A program made the translations under genes and the position numbers. Shown here in pieces: positions 33,901-46,900 of a stretch of 64,000 bases of DNA (position 1 is its first letter; the number at the start of each line of letters is the position of its first letter). Under the pieces are notes generated by a model that was not told the DNA's origin, did no database searches, and saw only the letters and a program-made list of their open reading frames with translations. Where the stretch lies: the NCBI GenBank assembly GCA_022496805.1, contig CM040100.1:14103009-14167008 (forward strand), in the 5' to 3' direction. This stretch comes from Pohlia nutans (Eukaryota; Streptophyta; Bryopsida; Bryales; Mniaceae).

Positions 33901-36900
33901 GCCTTGGCAGTGAGCACACAAAGAGAGCCAACGACTCTACCTACTGCCTGCAATTACCAGCCCTTAAAATCAGTACACCCTACTTCACCGTCAGTTTTGT
34001 ACAAAAATAACTCAAACCAGTAATGCCTAAATTTCAAACTGCCATGTGGCATGTTGCTGAAAATGTTATTAAATCCTACGTGACACCTTGAAAATAATTA
34101 TTTCGTCACCTGGATGCTTGAAACTACTCTTTTACATCACTCCATTGGCAACCAACATTCTTGAGTTTAGAAGTTGGCATGTGGAAAGTGTCCAATCACA
34201 TGTGTACACAATAAGCAAATATTCTCTCGAATGTGATATCGGAGTGTGTGATAATAACGAGTTCAGAGTGTAATTGTACCGATACAACATATATTGTAGA
34301 CCACGGTAATTACAAGAAAGTACAAATAGTACATATTCTTCAGTTTATGAAAGTTGCAGTACCTGTTCCACATTTGATGCAGCGACGTACTGTCCACCAC
34401 CAGAAGACCGTTTCTGCTTGAGGATGGCCTTCTTGACTTCCTGGGCTAAATCTGTCCCACTCTCCTCACATGTCTGAAGCGTGGCTTCAGTTGGCTGCAT
34501 GTCAATGCACCCCACGCCATTAAAAGGAGACTTGAAATAAATCATTTAGGAAGCTTCAATGAATGTACCAATAGAAAGAACACCATTAGAATGAGTTCAA
34601 GTTCGAGATTGGAACATCCTTATGTGATCGGATGAGCAGTTCTGCAACTCTGAGATTAATCATGGACATGAAAAACATAAAATGTCCTCCATCTACTAAA
34701 TATGTTGGCTTGATTCAAGTAATATTAGAAGAACATGCTTTCAACAATCAAATGGCCAAAAGTGGCTGTTATAGGAGATGAAATAAATCATTTAGCAAGC
34801 TTCAAGGAAGGTAACAAAATGTACCAAAATGATAGAAGAAATCATACCCTAGATTTTTGAATGATAGAAATCAATGCTATAAAAGTTACTGTTAGCTTCA
34901 AGTGGAATTTCTATTTTAAGCTTGGGCACTGGCGGCACTCACTTTGAACTTGCACCGAAGTGTAGGAAAGGCAAATGAGAATCCGCCATCTTTGAGGAGC
35001 TGTTCAATTTCATCAACGGCTTCACCACTCCACCCGAATGAACCGAAGACACCACAAGGTTTGGACCTTGCATTGTTGTCGTTGAGAATTATCCCCATTG
35101 CGTCCTGGTTAACAGGAAAAAAAAAGAAAAAAAAAGAAGTAGTGATTATCTATAAACACAACTGTGGATAGCAGGAAAAAACTTGAATGAAACCTCTGAC
35201 AATCACTCCAAGTTGTGTTGCCTGAATTATTATGCACATGTTTGAGTTGGGACATCAAGTAATAAGATGATGAAGTGGCCTCTGGATCCATAATACAATA
35301 AGCATGTAATACAATAATACAATAATACAAAAGATATTACCTTAACAGGAGTCGGCATGTGGCCACCGAGAGTGGGACTGCCAACTACAAAGCCGCTGCA
35401 TGATTTTAAGATGGATGCAAGCTCTTCACCGGTGGTGATCTCAGCATTCACGCTCTCAACTCCAACTCCAGCTTTTGTTATACCACGACTTTATCCACAG
35501 CAACATAAACAGCTCCACAACATCATTCCTTGTAGCGCAAAAAGTATTTAACTCCTGCTTTTCTTAGCAGTTTTGAGTACTCGTATGGGAACTTTCTTTT
35601 AGTTTTTGACCAACACATGCAACGTTCTTCACTGATATAAAATTTGGCCCCATTTGAATTATATTTTCCAAAATCTAATCAATTTAATTGGTCGAGGAAT
35701 TGGTCATTTTAAACCAATTGAAGAAATTGAAGCAATTGAAGCAATTGAAGAAATTGAAGAAATTGAATAAACAATTGAAGAAATGATAGATTGCAGTTTG
35801 TGTGCAGTTCAGTTAGAGCCCAACCAGATACCCCCTGCAAGAGCAGCCGTATTCCCGTATGCAGAAGCATAGATAACAGCGATTGTGGCCTCTTCCACCT
35901 CCTTTAGCTTCTTCTCTGTCCACTGCAGGTACACAAAACAGGCTTAGGGCGGTGCTATGAGACTTTCTTAACCCCTAAAGGACCAAGGATTCATGTGTTG
36001 GTCAAAAAATAAATAAATTTGAACAAAAAGAAGTCCACATAGGACCTACTCAAAACTACTAAAAATAAACATGAGGCCCAATATGGGCTTCCTGGTCCTT
36101 AGGGGTTAAGCTATTCAAGCGACTCAAGGACAAGAGACAATGTACATTTCATAAGTAGGAAACACTTACCACCCTGTATTCACGAACAAGCTCTGTAAGT
36201 GAGGACCGCACAACTGGCCCATGGAGAGGGCATATTGCCGCACAAACCAGATCTTCGCCTTGGGAAATTCCTGATGATAGAATTGCTGCTTTGTCGATGG
36301 GTAGTTTAAGGGCAGATAGCACAGTAGATAAAAGATATTGCACGTCTGCCTGAAAGATTTTAAAGTCATACGTCAGGAAAAGGTTTTCCTAAAAGCCATT
36401 AAAACTACAAAACCTGCAACTGAATGAGTCATTGTGAAATCCAACCTTAAATAAACTGATGCCTTTCTTGCCACTGTAGCTGGGAACTGAAAACTGGGCC
36501 ACAATTGGAAGCCTCTCCAGAACAGCTTTAGCCTGCCAAATAGTAGTGTCAAATGTTAACTGATACATATAAATATCACTCAAAAGTGTGTCTAGAACTA
36601 CACGTTATTATCACACTCTCCAATATCACATTCCAGAGAATATTTGCTATTGTGTATGGACACTTTCCACATGTCAAGTTCTGAACTCATGTACGTTGGA
36701 TACCCAAGGGGTGATATAAAAGAGTTCTAAGTGTAGAATCTATTTAGAGATACCTGCTTTGGAACAGGTGACAGCATGCAGTCAAAAAAGAACCGCCAGT
36801 CCTCCGCATATTCTTCCCACCCTTCGACATCAAATCCACTTTCACGGCACACATGTGCACTGCCACAGGAAAAAAAATTTAAAAATTTAAAATTATCAGC

Positions 36901-39900
36901 CACCTTTGATCTAAAGATAAGCATCTCCATCTCCTTGGCTAGTGCATTCAGGATTACAAATGGCGTTATTTACATCCATACAAGGCCTTCCTTGACCATT
37001 GCTATATCTTCTTTGGTTTACACTAAGAATGTGATAAATGAAGAAAGTAGGGAAGCCATTGAAAACCTGAAGAGCTTGTTGGTGAAGAGAAGTTGATTGG
37101 CAGGATCATATATGCACATTCCATCCGGCCACCTCGGTGTGGGAGTCAGAAAGAATTGCAGCTTGTGTCCTGCTTTCACCAGATTCACAATTAATTAATG
37201 GCTGAGATTCTTTCAAACTCGTCTGTAACTTTTAACCCCCACGACCTATTATTCCAAAATGTTGAAAGTTATGGTGTCCAATGAGAATGAGACAAGTATT
37301 AAAAATGAAATTAATTGTCCAATGAATGAGTTTCTTATATTTGAGTCCATCATTCAATGAATGACTTTCTTATGTCTAATATAATTGCAACATGTGATTA
37401 TAGGAATATTGTAATGACATTGTAAGATTGTCAAATATGATTTTTCAAAATTTCAATTAGTAAGAATTATGCTAAGGATTATACATCAAGGAGATTGAAA
37501 TGAGTTTTTTCTGTTGGAATTCATCATTCAATCAATGACTTTCTTATATCTAGTATAATTGCGACATGTGATTATAGGAATATTGTAGTGACTCTCTAAG
37601 ATTGTTTTCAAATTTTCAATTAGTAAAGATTATGCTGAGGATTACATATCAAGGAATGTACTAAGGATTATATGAAAAGATACATATAAAAATTATACAT
37701 TTTTATTCGGGCTAGGAACACTCATTATTAGCGTTTGTTTCTCATAATCATATAAAAACTTAGTACTCAATATATGAGAGGACACACACCTCCTCCAAGA
37801 TCTAGGTAGTCATCTCCGGCCTTCACGACATTGATTTTATAATATTTTTGCAAGATATCACCTGGAAGGGAGCTCTTCAATTGTTGAGCAGCCGGGTTGG
37901 AACAGAAAATTTCAACTCGACTACCTGCAAGGAAACTCAATACACATTCCATGTATTATGCAAGTAGCTTGACTTCTGAATTGATTGAAACTTACGACAT
38001 AAATTTCTTGAACTGCCATGGCTTGGTCCCTTTTCTACAGCGCTATTGTAGAAGCATCAGTAAATAATGATGCCTCTACAGTAGCACTCAATACCTTCAA
38101 TTCAGGATTGTATAAAAGGGACCAGACTAAAGGAGCTCAAGAATGTTATGAAGTGAAACACAGAAGAACACTGTCTCAAAATGCGACCCTCATATTTGGA
38201 CCCAAAAGTGACACTAAAACTTAGATATTGATTACACAAGATGTACACAATCAGAACATGAGAGCCTACGGGCGATTTTGGATACACCTATAAGAAAATT
38301 CATAACTTATTCATACAGTGTCCAAATAATGCATGCTAAATTGTGTTGGAATCCTCTTTCACTTGCTTCTTTCACTTGCCAATAAGATCCAATAAGAATA
38401 ATGTATGTTTAATAATAGTACCTGCTACTAGTGGCAATTACGGGTGCATATACGCAAAGTTCAAATTAAAAGGTGCAGGTGACAAGTACCGTTTTCAGGT
38501 AAAGCCTCCGCCAAACAAGTCAAGCTTTCCATGCGCTTGGGACTGATGTGGCCTATAATCAAGTATTTGATGTCTTTGAGAGCAATCGTGGACTTTAAAG
38601 TGTCCACAAAGCCTTTGGAAAAAGCTTGGTCAGGAATATCTATCAACGCTGCATGGGTCTCTCCCCTAATGAGGTATGAATTATCAGTTGTTCCACGCTT
38701 CAGTCCATATTCAATCTGCGCCACAAACCAGAACAGAACACTCACAACATCAGTTGACAATCTCACTTCTCATTCAAAATGCTCAATTATGTACACTCAG
38801 ATCTCTTTAATACGACCTTCTCTAAAAACAACATTCTCAAATATCCTGCACACTTGTCACACTATCTCAAACCTCTTTAATACGACCTTCTCTAAAACAA
38901 CATTCTCAAATATCTTGCATACTTGTTACACTATCTCAAACTTCTTTAATATGACGGTTCTCCAAAAATAATGTTCTTAAATATTGTGCACACTTGTCAC
39001 AATACGACTTTCTCTAAAATAACGTTCTTAATATCTTGCACTCTTATCACACTATCATTGATTGTAGCACACCTATCACACATTCAAACTATGTTGTAAT
39101 CACTTTTTTGGAATTAAATAAAAGAGATCTCGGTGTAATAGGGGAGTCACATTTATCCCCCGTCCCTTCATCTTAATGAATGGGGATGTATCCTCTCCAA
39201 GGCATATTTCATTGAACCTTTCCACGATGAATTTTACCTTGTCAAGTTACCATGGGTAAAATTTCTCCACTTCATCAATTTCTTCATCAATCTTTAGGGG
39301 GGAAAATGAATGAATAGACACACGAGCTAATTCTATTGCCACAATCCCCCAATTTGAGTAATGATGGCACTTCAACCAACCATGACGTTAAATCCATTCA
39401 AAAGAGAGAAAAGTCAAAACAAACCTCAAATTTTAAACGCTCCAAGCTGCAGCTTCGTAAGCTGCATGTATCATCGGTGATTCTCTGTACTCTTACATCC
39501 GTCTCCTACACAGGATTCCATCGGCACTCCAAATCAAAAAAGAAAGACAAATGGAAAATTCTTCTCATATTCCAGATACATGCAAAAATGGCGTCACCAA
39601 TCAAGGAATGAATCGGTTTGGTTGGACCACCTGTTTTGGAGGTGCAGGAGCTGATCCCGGTGCAGTTGAAGTGGAAATGGCATTTGCAACAATACTCAAT
39701 TGTCCACACCTTCTTCTCGCATCTAAATCCTGTTTCTCCTGCATCCAAATCATTGATTGCATCCCATAAAACCCTGAATGTCACATCCTAGAATTTATCC
39801 TTTCACCTCCTAAAATCAAGTCCGTATTTCATAATACACCCTTTCCTACAAAACTAATTGCACTTCAAACATGAAAACAAATCAAGCATTGGACGTAGAG

Positions 39901-40357
39901 AAGGTAAAAATGAGTTTTTCCAATTTTTAAAAGCTTTCAAGAAACTTATTTCACTGCCAATCCAAAAGTATCCTCGACCTATGAAATTTTCTTAATCCAT
40001 TTTTAAAACAACCTTTTCAACTGATTAATTCAAATATGAAATCAAATCAAGCATTGGAGGTGCACAACATGAGGAAAAGAAATTGAAAATGAGTTTATCC
40101 AATTTTCAAGAAACTTTTCCCACTGCGTATCCTCCAAGCTCTTACTAATCCGTTTTCTCACTTGAAAGAGGAAGATGAAACTCAAAATTCTAAGCAGGAT
40201 TTGCGCAGATTGGAATTACCTGAGTCAGAGGACGAACGGCAAGAGGCAACCCTGTGAACACGGACGGCTTCTTCAACACAGCCACGGAGTTAAACAAGCG
40301 CGGCTGCTGCTGCAAACAGAGCGGGGGTTTCCCCGCCATCGCTACCGTCGCCTCCAT
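30950..40357 (-). CDS. FLVA: Chloroplast flavodiiron protein, FLVA type
   Basis: Class-C flavodiiron protein; with its FLVB partner it reduces O2 at the acceptor side of photosystem I in chloroplasts. Sixteen exons: 40357-40220, 39738-39631, 38715-38490, 37924-37790, 37169-37067, 36859-36754, 36532-36446, 36349-36170, 35922-35832, 35471-35341, 35104-34943, 34494-34363, 33947-33825, 33147-32959, 32147-32058 and 31003-30950. All junctions are GT-AG and in phase, totalling 2055 nt (684 residues). Residues 1-80 look like a plastid transit peptide. The beta-lactamase-like domain has GHISPKRMESL (137-147) where diiron ligands are expected, the non-canonical form of cyanobacterial Flv1/FLVA. Flavodoxin (SAYGNT near 381) and flavin-reductase (about 534-684) domains follow. 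At exon 9/10 about nine residues expected in the FMN-loop helix are missing, so a micro-exon or altered acceptor is possible. FLVA rather than FLVB is inferred from the ligands. Confidence 0.93.
31099..31656 (+). mobile_element. piggyBac-type MITE, family A, in FLVA intron 15
   Basis: 558 bp, with ends CCCCTAAACGTCC and GGACGTTTAGTGA. TTAA stands on both sides (31095-31098 and 31657-31660). Its first ~120 bases align with the right end, and its last ~40 with the left end, of the piggyBac element at 43305-58572. It is therefore the deletion-derivative or cognate MITE of that element. Confidence 0.9.
32298..32518 (-). mobile_element. piggyBac-type MITE, family B, in FLVA intron 14
   Basis: 221 bp with ends CCCCTAAAAGATCAAG and CTTGGTCCTTTAGGGA. 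The flanks are TTAA (32294-32297) and TTAG (32519-32522). It serves as the reference full-length copy for the other family-B pieces. Confidence 0.8.
33383..33739. mobile_element. Stowaway-type MITE in FLVA intron 13
   Basis: The ends CTCCCTCTGTCCGGAAATA and TTTCCGGACAGAGGGAA are inverted, with TA at 33381-33382 and 33740-33741. CTCCCTCYGT termini with a TA target are the signature of plant Stowaway (Tc1/mariner) MITEs. An internal inverted repeat lies around 33535-33610. Confidence 0.9.
35560..36105. mobile_element. Two family-B MITE pieces flanking FLVA exon 9
   Basis: 35560-35702 (intron 9) is a truncated family-B copy. 35972-36105 (intron 8) is a 134-bp internally deleted copy with intact ends CCCCTAAAGGACCAAG and CTGGTCCTTAGGGG and TTAA at 35968-35971 and 36106-36109. 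A GAA/CAA-type repeat (AATTGAAG units) lies at 35715-35780. Confidence 0.75.
37345..37660. repeat. Tandem duplication in FLVA intron 4
   Basis: Two ~175-bp units begin near CATCATTCAATGAATGACTT (37350) and CATCATTCAATCAATGACTT (37527). They share ATAATTGC, ACATGTGATTATAGGAATAT and the following bases, with a few differences. Confidence 0.8.
38005..38147. mobile_element. Small MITE in FLVA intron 3
   Basis: TTCTTGAACTGCCATGGC then TTGGTCCCTTTT at the left, and AAAAGGGACCAGACT then AGCTCAAGAA at the right, are imperfect inverted ends. A fragment with the same left end is at about 990-1030. Confidence 0.55.
38796..39060. repeat. Tandem ~67-bp repeat in FLVA intron 2
   Basis: About four degenerate units contain CTTTAATACGACCTTCTCTA, ACATTCTCAAATATC and CACTTGTCACACTATC. 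Part of the unit recurs at 31920-32000 in intron 15. Confidence 0.75.
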
Positions 40358-41141
40358 TGCTGCGAATGCTCAGTACTCACAGCCCGAGCTCAAGCACCCA
40401 TTCCCTGCTCCGCCTTTCGTTCAAATTGAGCAGAACTCAGCAATGGTGAGGGAAGGATCTGTGCAAGTGCTGCAGGATTGCGAAAAGCAGATATTGTGAA
40501 GAAATTCATGCACATTGCATTCTATTGAGTGTTGGGCACGAACCTGTGATGGCAAAGCAGGGCGGGGATGAGCCAGTTGGTAGATAAGCAGCGCGTCGCC
40601 CTGTCACTCACTGAAATGGCGATTTAGTGTGGTCTTCAAATTAGAGTGCCTTGGATTTAGGTGACACAGTCGTCCCTCTCGTTTGGGAGGCCCTAACTTC
40701 AAGGTGGCATGCATGGATTAGAAATGACTACTATATCCAATCGGTAGGTTTGGCAAAAAAATAAGTATAAAATGAGAAGCTCAAATTTTATTTTATATTT
40801 TTTTAAATATTTTTATATTTTTTAAATGTATTTTATGTGGTGAAAATGAGAATCTTATCAAATATCCATAGGAATTTAAGAGAATATTTGCATCATTTGG
40901 AAAAAAATTTGAATGTTTGGTATGAGCTACCGACCTTGACATAACATTCAGTAGCCTTCATACCCACTGCCTTTCCTGCATACACTTTGCTCATTACCTT
41001 GAGCCTCCACCTGCCCACTTAGTCGTTGATGAAATATTGTTGGATGTGTAATATTCCAAACCAATTGTAGAGCTAACGCAAAGACAGTGTATGCTACTGA
41101 ATGTTATGGATAGCCAAGTACGGTAGTGACATGTGTATTGT
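40358..41141. other. FLVA upstream region and dispersed repeat
   Basis: The first ~250 bases probably contain the FLVA leader and promoter; no TATA box is assigned. From 40680 the DNA matches the repeat at 1050-1187 (GGCCCTAACTTCAAGGTGGC). Confidence 0.45.
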
Positions 41142-41145
41142 TTAA

Positions 41146-41676
41146 CCCCTAAATGACAGAGCATGTAATGGCAAAACCTAGATGTGTTATAGAATGTGAC
41201 TTCTGCAACTTTGATGAAGTTTGGTTCGAGAGAGAAAATGAGAAGTATGTTGTTTAGTAATTATCCATACCGTCAAACTTTGAAAAAAAAAAAAAGATAC
41301 TCATTTAATGAATTTAGAAGCATTAATTTATTGTTGAATATTCACCAAAATTACGATTTTTATTTTTAGAATTTGAAATTTAGTATGATTGGTTCAAACT
41401 AGACATTCTATTCTTAAATGGTCGATGGCAAAATTTTCAAAGGAGAGAACATCATTACTTTCCTAAAATAGAATTTTTTGTAACACTAGGACAATGTTGA
41501 GGTGATTGTCTTTGAAAAATTCTCCTTGGTGGAGTTTAACTCAGATTGACATGATTCAAATTGGGGTGGAAAGTAAACTTCATTATCTCTTCTATTTTTT
41601 GTAATTAAAAAAATCATCCTAGGCAATTCATATAAAAGGGCGGCGATCATAAAATGATCGTTTGGTCACTTAGGGG
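41146..41676. mobile_element. piggyBac-type MITE, family C (531 bp)
   Basis: The ends are CCCCTAAATGAC and GGTCACTTAGGGG. TTAA lies at 41142-41145 and 41677-41680, the latter shared with the next element. Family-C pieces recur at 29572-29955 and 42961-43113. No ORF. Confidence 0.85.
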
Positions 41677-41680
41677 TTAA

Positions 41681-42247
41681 CCCCTAATTACCTAACCAAC
41701 CATATTTGGTCGATCCAAAATTTCAGGGATATCACAATTTCAAAGAACTTCAAACGTCCATAACTTTTGCAAAAATAACAATTTTTTAGTGTGATCTTTT
41801 TTCACTTGTAGATATTGAAACTAATCAACTTTTTCAAAAGGAACTTTTGAAAAGAAAAAAAACTCTGATTTTCCTCCAAAGCCCTCAAAGTGACGGTAGC
41901 TCAAATTGTCACAATCTTGCCCGGAATGAAAACTTTAGGTTATTTATCAAATGAAATTAGCTCTAACATGAACAACGTAACTACCATAATAAAACCAATG
42001 CTTTTTACCTATCATACTTGATTCCAAGTCAAAATGACTAAACATGTATTTTTTATGAAAGTTCAAAAATAATTCTCATAAATTGACTATAAAAACATCC
42101 ATGGCATCTTTCCCAAATTTAACCGTATAGATGTTGTCTTATTGTTGTGCTCTACATATATTTAAGGATTGTAACTCAAAAAAATTTGAGTAAAATGGAC
42201 ATTATAACACATTGAGTTTGTTAAGAAAACCCTTGGGCACTTAGGGG
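41681..42247. mobile_element. piggyBac-type MITE, family D (567 bp)
   Basis: The ends are CCCCTAATTACC and GGGCACTTAGGGG. It starts on the TTAA that ends family C and is followed by TTAA at 42248-42251. The host repeat continues with AACAATAATATTG. The empty relative at 1135-1149 reads straight through this point with TTGA in place of TTAA. Confidence 0.85.
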
Positions 42248-43736
42248 TTAAAACAATAATATTGTCATATTGTGGAGGGTTATTGTATGGAGGGTAGATT
42301 GTAGTCCTTGATCCCGGTTTGTAGTAATGGTATAACACGGGTTTTCAATGAAATGAATGAATTATAGTCATTATGAGTAGTAGAGAACCTCATACACGTA
42401 TTTTGAATGAACAATTGTTCAAAGTTTTAGTGTAAAAAGATATCATATAAGTTCAACATTGATTGGCACTACATATTAAATTTGCTTTGCGGACATGAAG
42501 TTGGCGGTTCAATTTTCAGTAGTATCTATAGCTTAAGTATATGCAATCACTTGATTTGATGTGTAAACATAACCCTCTTTATTGGCGTTGACTCTCCTTT
42601 GACAAAAATACCATGATATTGAACATTACCTTTAGCAGTTTCAAAAACTCATAACTTATTCATATGGTATATAAATTACAAATATTTTAATGTGTTGGAA
42701 TGTTTTTCAAATTAGGCAAAAATAAGACCATCAAATTCTTTTTTGTCTACATGATAATAGCAAACACACTCGTCAAATGAAAATCATAGGAATGAGAAAA
42801 CTACCTTTAACCTTAAAAGACCAAAAAGCCCAAAATTTCCCTCATGTTTTTTTTAGCCTTTTTGAATAGGTCCTATGTGGAATTTTTTTCTTCAAATTTA
42901 GACCAACACAAATGATGTTATTTACTAATTTTTGTGAGATGAAATTTGGTTCCATCTTAACCTTTAGAGCCCAAGAGACCATTTTGTGGTCGCTGCCCTT
43001 TTTTAGAGGTTATGGAAGGACAAAAAAATAAGATTTTAAATAGATTAAAATGATTTTCTAATAGAAAATCAAGTGTACTTTCCAACCCAATTTGAATTAT
43101 GCAAATCCAAATTAACCCCTAAATGCCTACAGCCCTCTCCAAATTGGGCAGTTTTGCAAAAATGCATTCTAAAATGCAATTAAGAGGGATATTTTTAACT
43201 TAATGTATGAATAAAAGTTGTACATTACGAATTTTAGATTCTATCCATACGGTTAAGTCTATGATTGCAATCACCAATATTTTTGTATAAAATTTGAAAC
43301 TTAACCCCTAAACGTCCTCACCTTTTCTGGAGTTTTTTTTCGTACTTTTTGAGTGAAATTTCAATCTGATGTGAAAAGGCGGTGTAAACATTATTTCAAG
43401 ATCTGTCCGCATGATCTTGTAGAGCATGGATTCTTCTTGACGTATGCAATTTTTTGTGAGGATCCACCGCTTGGATCGAAAGATTTTGGCAGATCTGAGC
43501 GCGATTAGGTGCATGATTGTGCAAAAATCACAATTCATTTCAAAGAAGTTGGAAGGCTTGCAACACACGGTCCTTCAAAACTTCTATCTGCTGCGACGTT
43601 TATACGATAGTGCCCGTGTCTATGGGAAGAATGAAGTCGAATGACAGAGGATCAATAAGTGCAGTTGATCGAATTTTATTTTTTTTGCATGGGCAGGCCT
43701 GACATGTAGATCCAACTCAGCTAAGGGCAATGACAA

Positions 43737-43922
43737 CTAAACAGTTCGCGCCACGACTAGGAACGCAGCCAGCAGGGAGAAAAATGAAACGACCAACGCC
43801 AGCTTCGACGCTTGTCTATCACGACGACTGAACTGCTTGCGCGCAACTTCAACTGCCCATGCAAATTCAAGTCTAATCAGCTCCCTTTGCCAACCACTAA
43901 GCGCATCAAGTATAAAATAAAG
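43737..43922 (-). CDS. Unrecognised ORF with C-terminal hydrophobic segment
   Basis: About 55 codons after a possible splice acceptor (TTAG near 43900) read as a charged segment (WQREL, ARKQFSRRDRQ) and then a ~20-residue hydrophobic stretch ending in VVARTV and a stop. The arrangement resembles a tail-anchored membrane protein end. It lies inside the piggyBac element, downstream of the transposase on the same strand. No family is recognised, and it could be chance or a passenger exon. Confidence 0.25.
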   Translation of the reverse strand, partial: LYFILDALSGWQRELIRLEFAWAVEVARKQFSRRDRQASKLALVVSFFSLLAAFLVVARTV

Positions 43923-46900
43923 TGGTTGTTGGGAAAAACGAAAACTCCGGAGTGCAAGAAAAAAACAGTGAAACACAAAATCGGAAATGTGCATGAAGAA
44001 ATGAAATCACTATCGCAGCTACATGAGTAGCGCGGATGGATACTGCAATCAAAACGTGCTGGTCCACAACTATGCATGCATTGAACAAACCGACGATGTA
44101 GAATGCAACCAGGAATTTAGTGAGCCTGTAAAAGAGCAGAAAACAAGATCATAGGAAGCGCTGGATTCAAATTACAGAACTTACTGTACATGATTGCTAA
44201 TCTCTTGCCATAGAGACGGGCTACCTAAGTCCTCGAAGTTGCACAACTGCCTCTGTGAATGAGTGAATGCCGGTGGAAGTAGCAGCAAAATCAAGCTACG
44301 ATGCAAAACGAATAAAAACACGGCCAGCGGCGTCCTGGTGGAGACGGAACATGAAAGGGGTGGGCCGCAGTTGATAGAGTAGGTTCTGCACGTTCTCCAG
44401 CAATGCCACTGGCCCAAGCAGAACTTGCTCGCACCATGCCGGAAGCTGCTGGAGAACATGCTGGTGTTGCTCGCCTCGGGCCCGCCTGTGGAAGTGGCCG
44501 TTGGAGCCAAGTGGTCGTTGGGGCCACAGGCCGTTTGGTCCAGATGACGAAAACCAGCCGTGTAAGTGGTCGTTGGGGCCACATGCTGTGGTGGCCCTGG
44601 AGTCCCAGGAAAATGCCCATGCGCTGGCGACAGCTCTACAGACAACTCTACAATGACAAAAAAGGTAAACCAGATGGGCTTCCACATGGGCCAAACCATG
44701 ATTTATCATAGACCAAACCATGATTTATCTGCAAGAGTTGTGAATTTAGCCCGTCAATCCATGTTTCGATAGTACAAATCCCACAAGTGATGTACGAAGC
44801 GAGAGCTAATTTCCCAAAAAAAAATTGGTTTATGAGTTTCTATTACAAGCAAACAAATTCTACCAATCACATGCGCCTACTAACACAAATGGGGCAGGGC
44901 TCTCATACCTGCGGATTGGGAAATGAGTCTTCATGAAACAATTGCCAAGGTGAAGGCTAATGTCGCCACACTGAGGACATGCTAAGTTAGTCAAAATTGA
45001 AGAGTGGCAATAACGACATACACGACGGTTCTTAGTCTTCACAAGAGAATGCACGCAAGGACGTCAGTTGAATGTGAGCACACTCCACGACGTTGTCCCC
45101 AATTCTCCATAAGCATTTCTGCCAATTTCATCGTGAACTCTAGATGATCCAATGGCCGCTTGCCGGCACTCTTGCACCACGACTTGTGAATGACCTAGGA
45201 GTTCACTCGACATGTATCAACCATGAAAAAGAACAAGCGATGCGACCACTTGTGGCTTCGCACTTGACAAGAATATTCTCCACGTAGTTGGTCCGAAACG
45301 TCAACGCCGCGCATCCACGTGGTGTAGGCTAAATGGACTGGCGAAGTGTGAACATGGATCTTCCGTCCGCGCACAGTTCTTGGAACAGTATCTGGATGTA
45401 GTGGGTTCCGCGGTAGAGGATTTGCGTGAGACGACAAAAGAATCACTGGTTTTTTATCCACCCAAGTGACACAACATATTTTACCATTGACATGCATTCG
45501 CCATCTAAGGCTTCCTTGTGGCTCTTTACTCCAACTTTTCTTATCCGTTAGAGCTGACGGTAACCCCACTCTATCAGAACGAACAGTCCCCGTGCAAAAA
45601 GTGGCCACATCCGCCAGTTCCACCAATAACTTCACGCTCGTAAAAAAATTATCGATAAAAAGCATATGGCGCCTTCCATGCACTATAAGAAACCCGCGTT
45701 TTTGGTGATGTCTTCGGAAGACGCAGAGACATCTGTGTGATGTCTTTGCGGTTTGAGTGGATGTCTCGCACAACAGAGGGATGTCTCTGCGTTTTTGGAG
45801 ATAATTTGAAATCTCAGGGTTCGGCGAGGTGCGTGTTTCGGAAAGAACGCGTAGATGTCTGCAGACATCTGCGCGTTTATGAGGACATGACGCAGGACAT
45901 CCGGAAAGACGCAGGTTTGCCACGTTGGCACGGGATTTTGGATTTACCGAGGGTAAGTGTCTGAAATTTACTGGAATGCGAGGTGAATTGCTACCCGATG
46001 TAAAAAATTCAACATAATGGGCAGCGGTTTGCAAGAGCGGAAAAAAAAACCGGTTCACCCTATTAAATACTCTTTCCTTTTTGTCCAATATACTTTTATT
46101 TAAAATCACCACAGAATTTGGATTATTGATTTTATATTCGATATCTTATAATCGCCATATTTCTGATTCGTCCATTCTTTAAAATAATTTTAAATTATAA
46201 TATTGTAATATTATATTAGTATCAGAATAATATAATAATATTAAAATAATAATATTTTTTAAAAACATTATATTATATAAGAAATAATTTATATAAAACT
46301 GATTTTTAATATTAATATATTAAAAATATTATAATTTATTAATATTATAATATTAATAATCCTCGTTGGACAAAAATAGACTTTTATAATATAGGAGGAT
46401 TTTCCAACATTTATGGTGGAAAATACACGTGGATATATTTTGGAATTTCCTAATGTACAGAACTTAACCTACATGGCACGGAAAAATCCACGTTGGACGA
46501 GCTGCCACGACATACTGTGTTTAGGCCATCGTCCGGAAGACATCTCGTTCACGATGACTTCGATGACGTGGGGATGTTTTCGTGGACATCCCAAGGGATG
46601 TCCACAACGACGTCCTCGAAGCGCAACGATGTCTCCGGTGGTGAACTGCAATGTCCCATGGTACATCCCCATTATCATTTACTATGCAACAGTGAATGCT
46701 CACATAGCCGACGTCTAGGAAGACAGCATAGAAGCACATAAGTCACGGTCGGAGACGTCACAAACAACGTCCCATCAAACAGTTACACGTCTCCCGAAAC
46801 ATTGGAGCCTCCTGACCCTATAAGACATGCGGGATACTTCTGAGCACGTCGCAACGGATGTCTACATGAACATCCACTGAGACATAGTAGGCGACATGAG

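Noticed and set aside
44181..44721. 172- and 141-codon frames on both strands inside the piggyBac element
   Set aside because: They overlap each other in all frames in a locally GC-rich stretch and show no motif or splice context.
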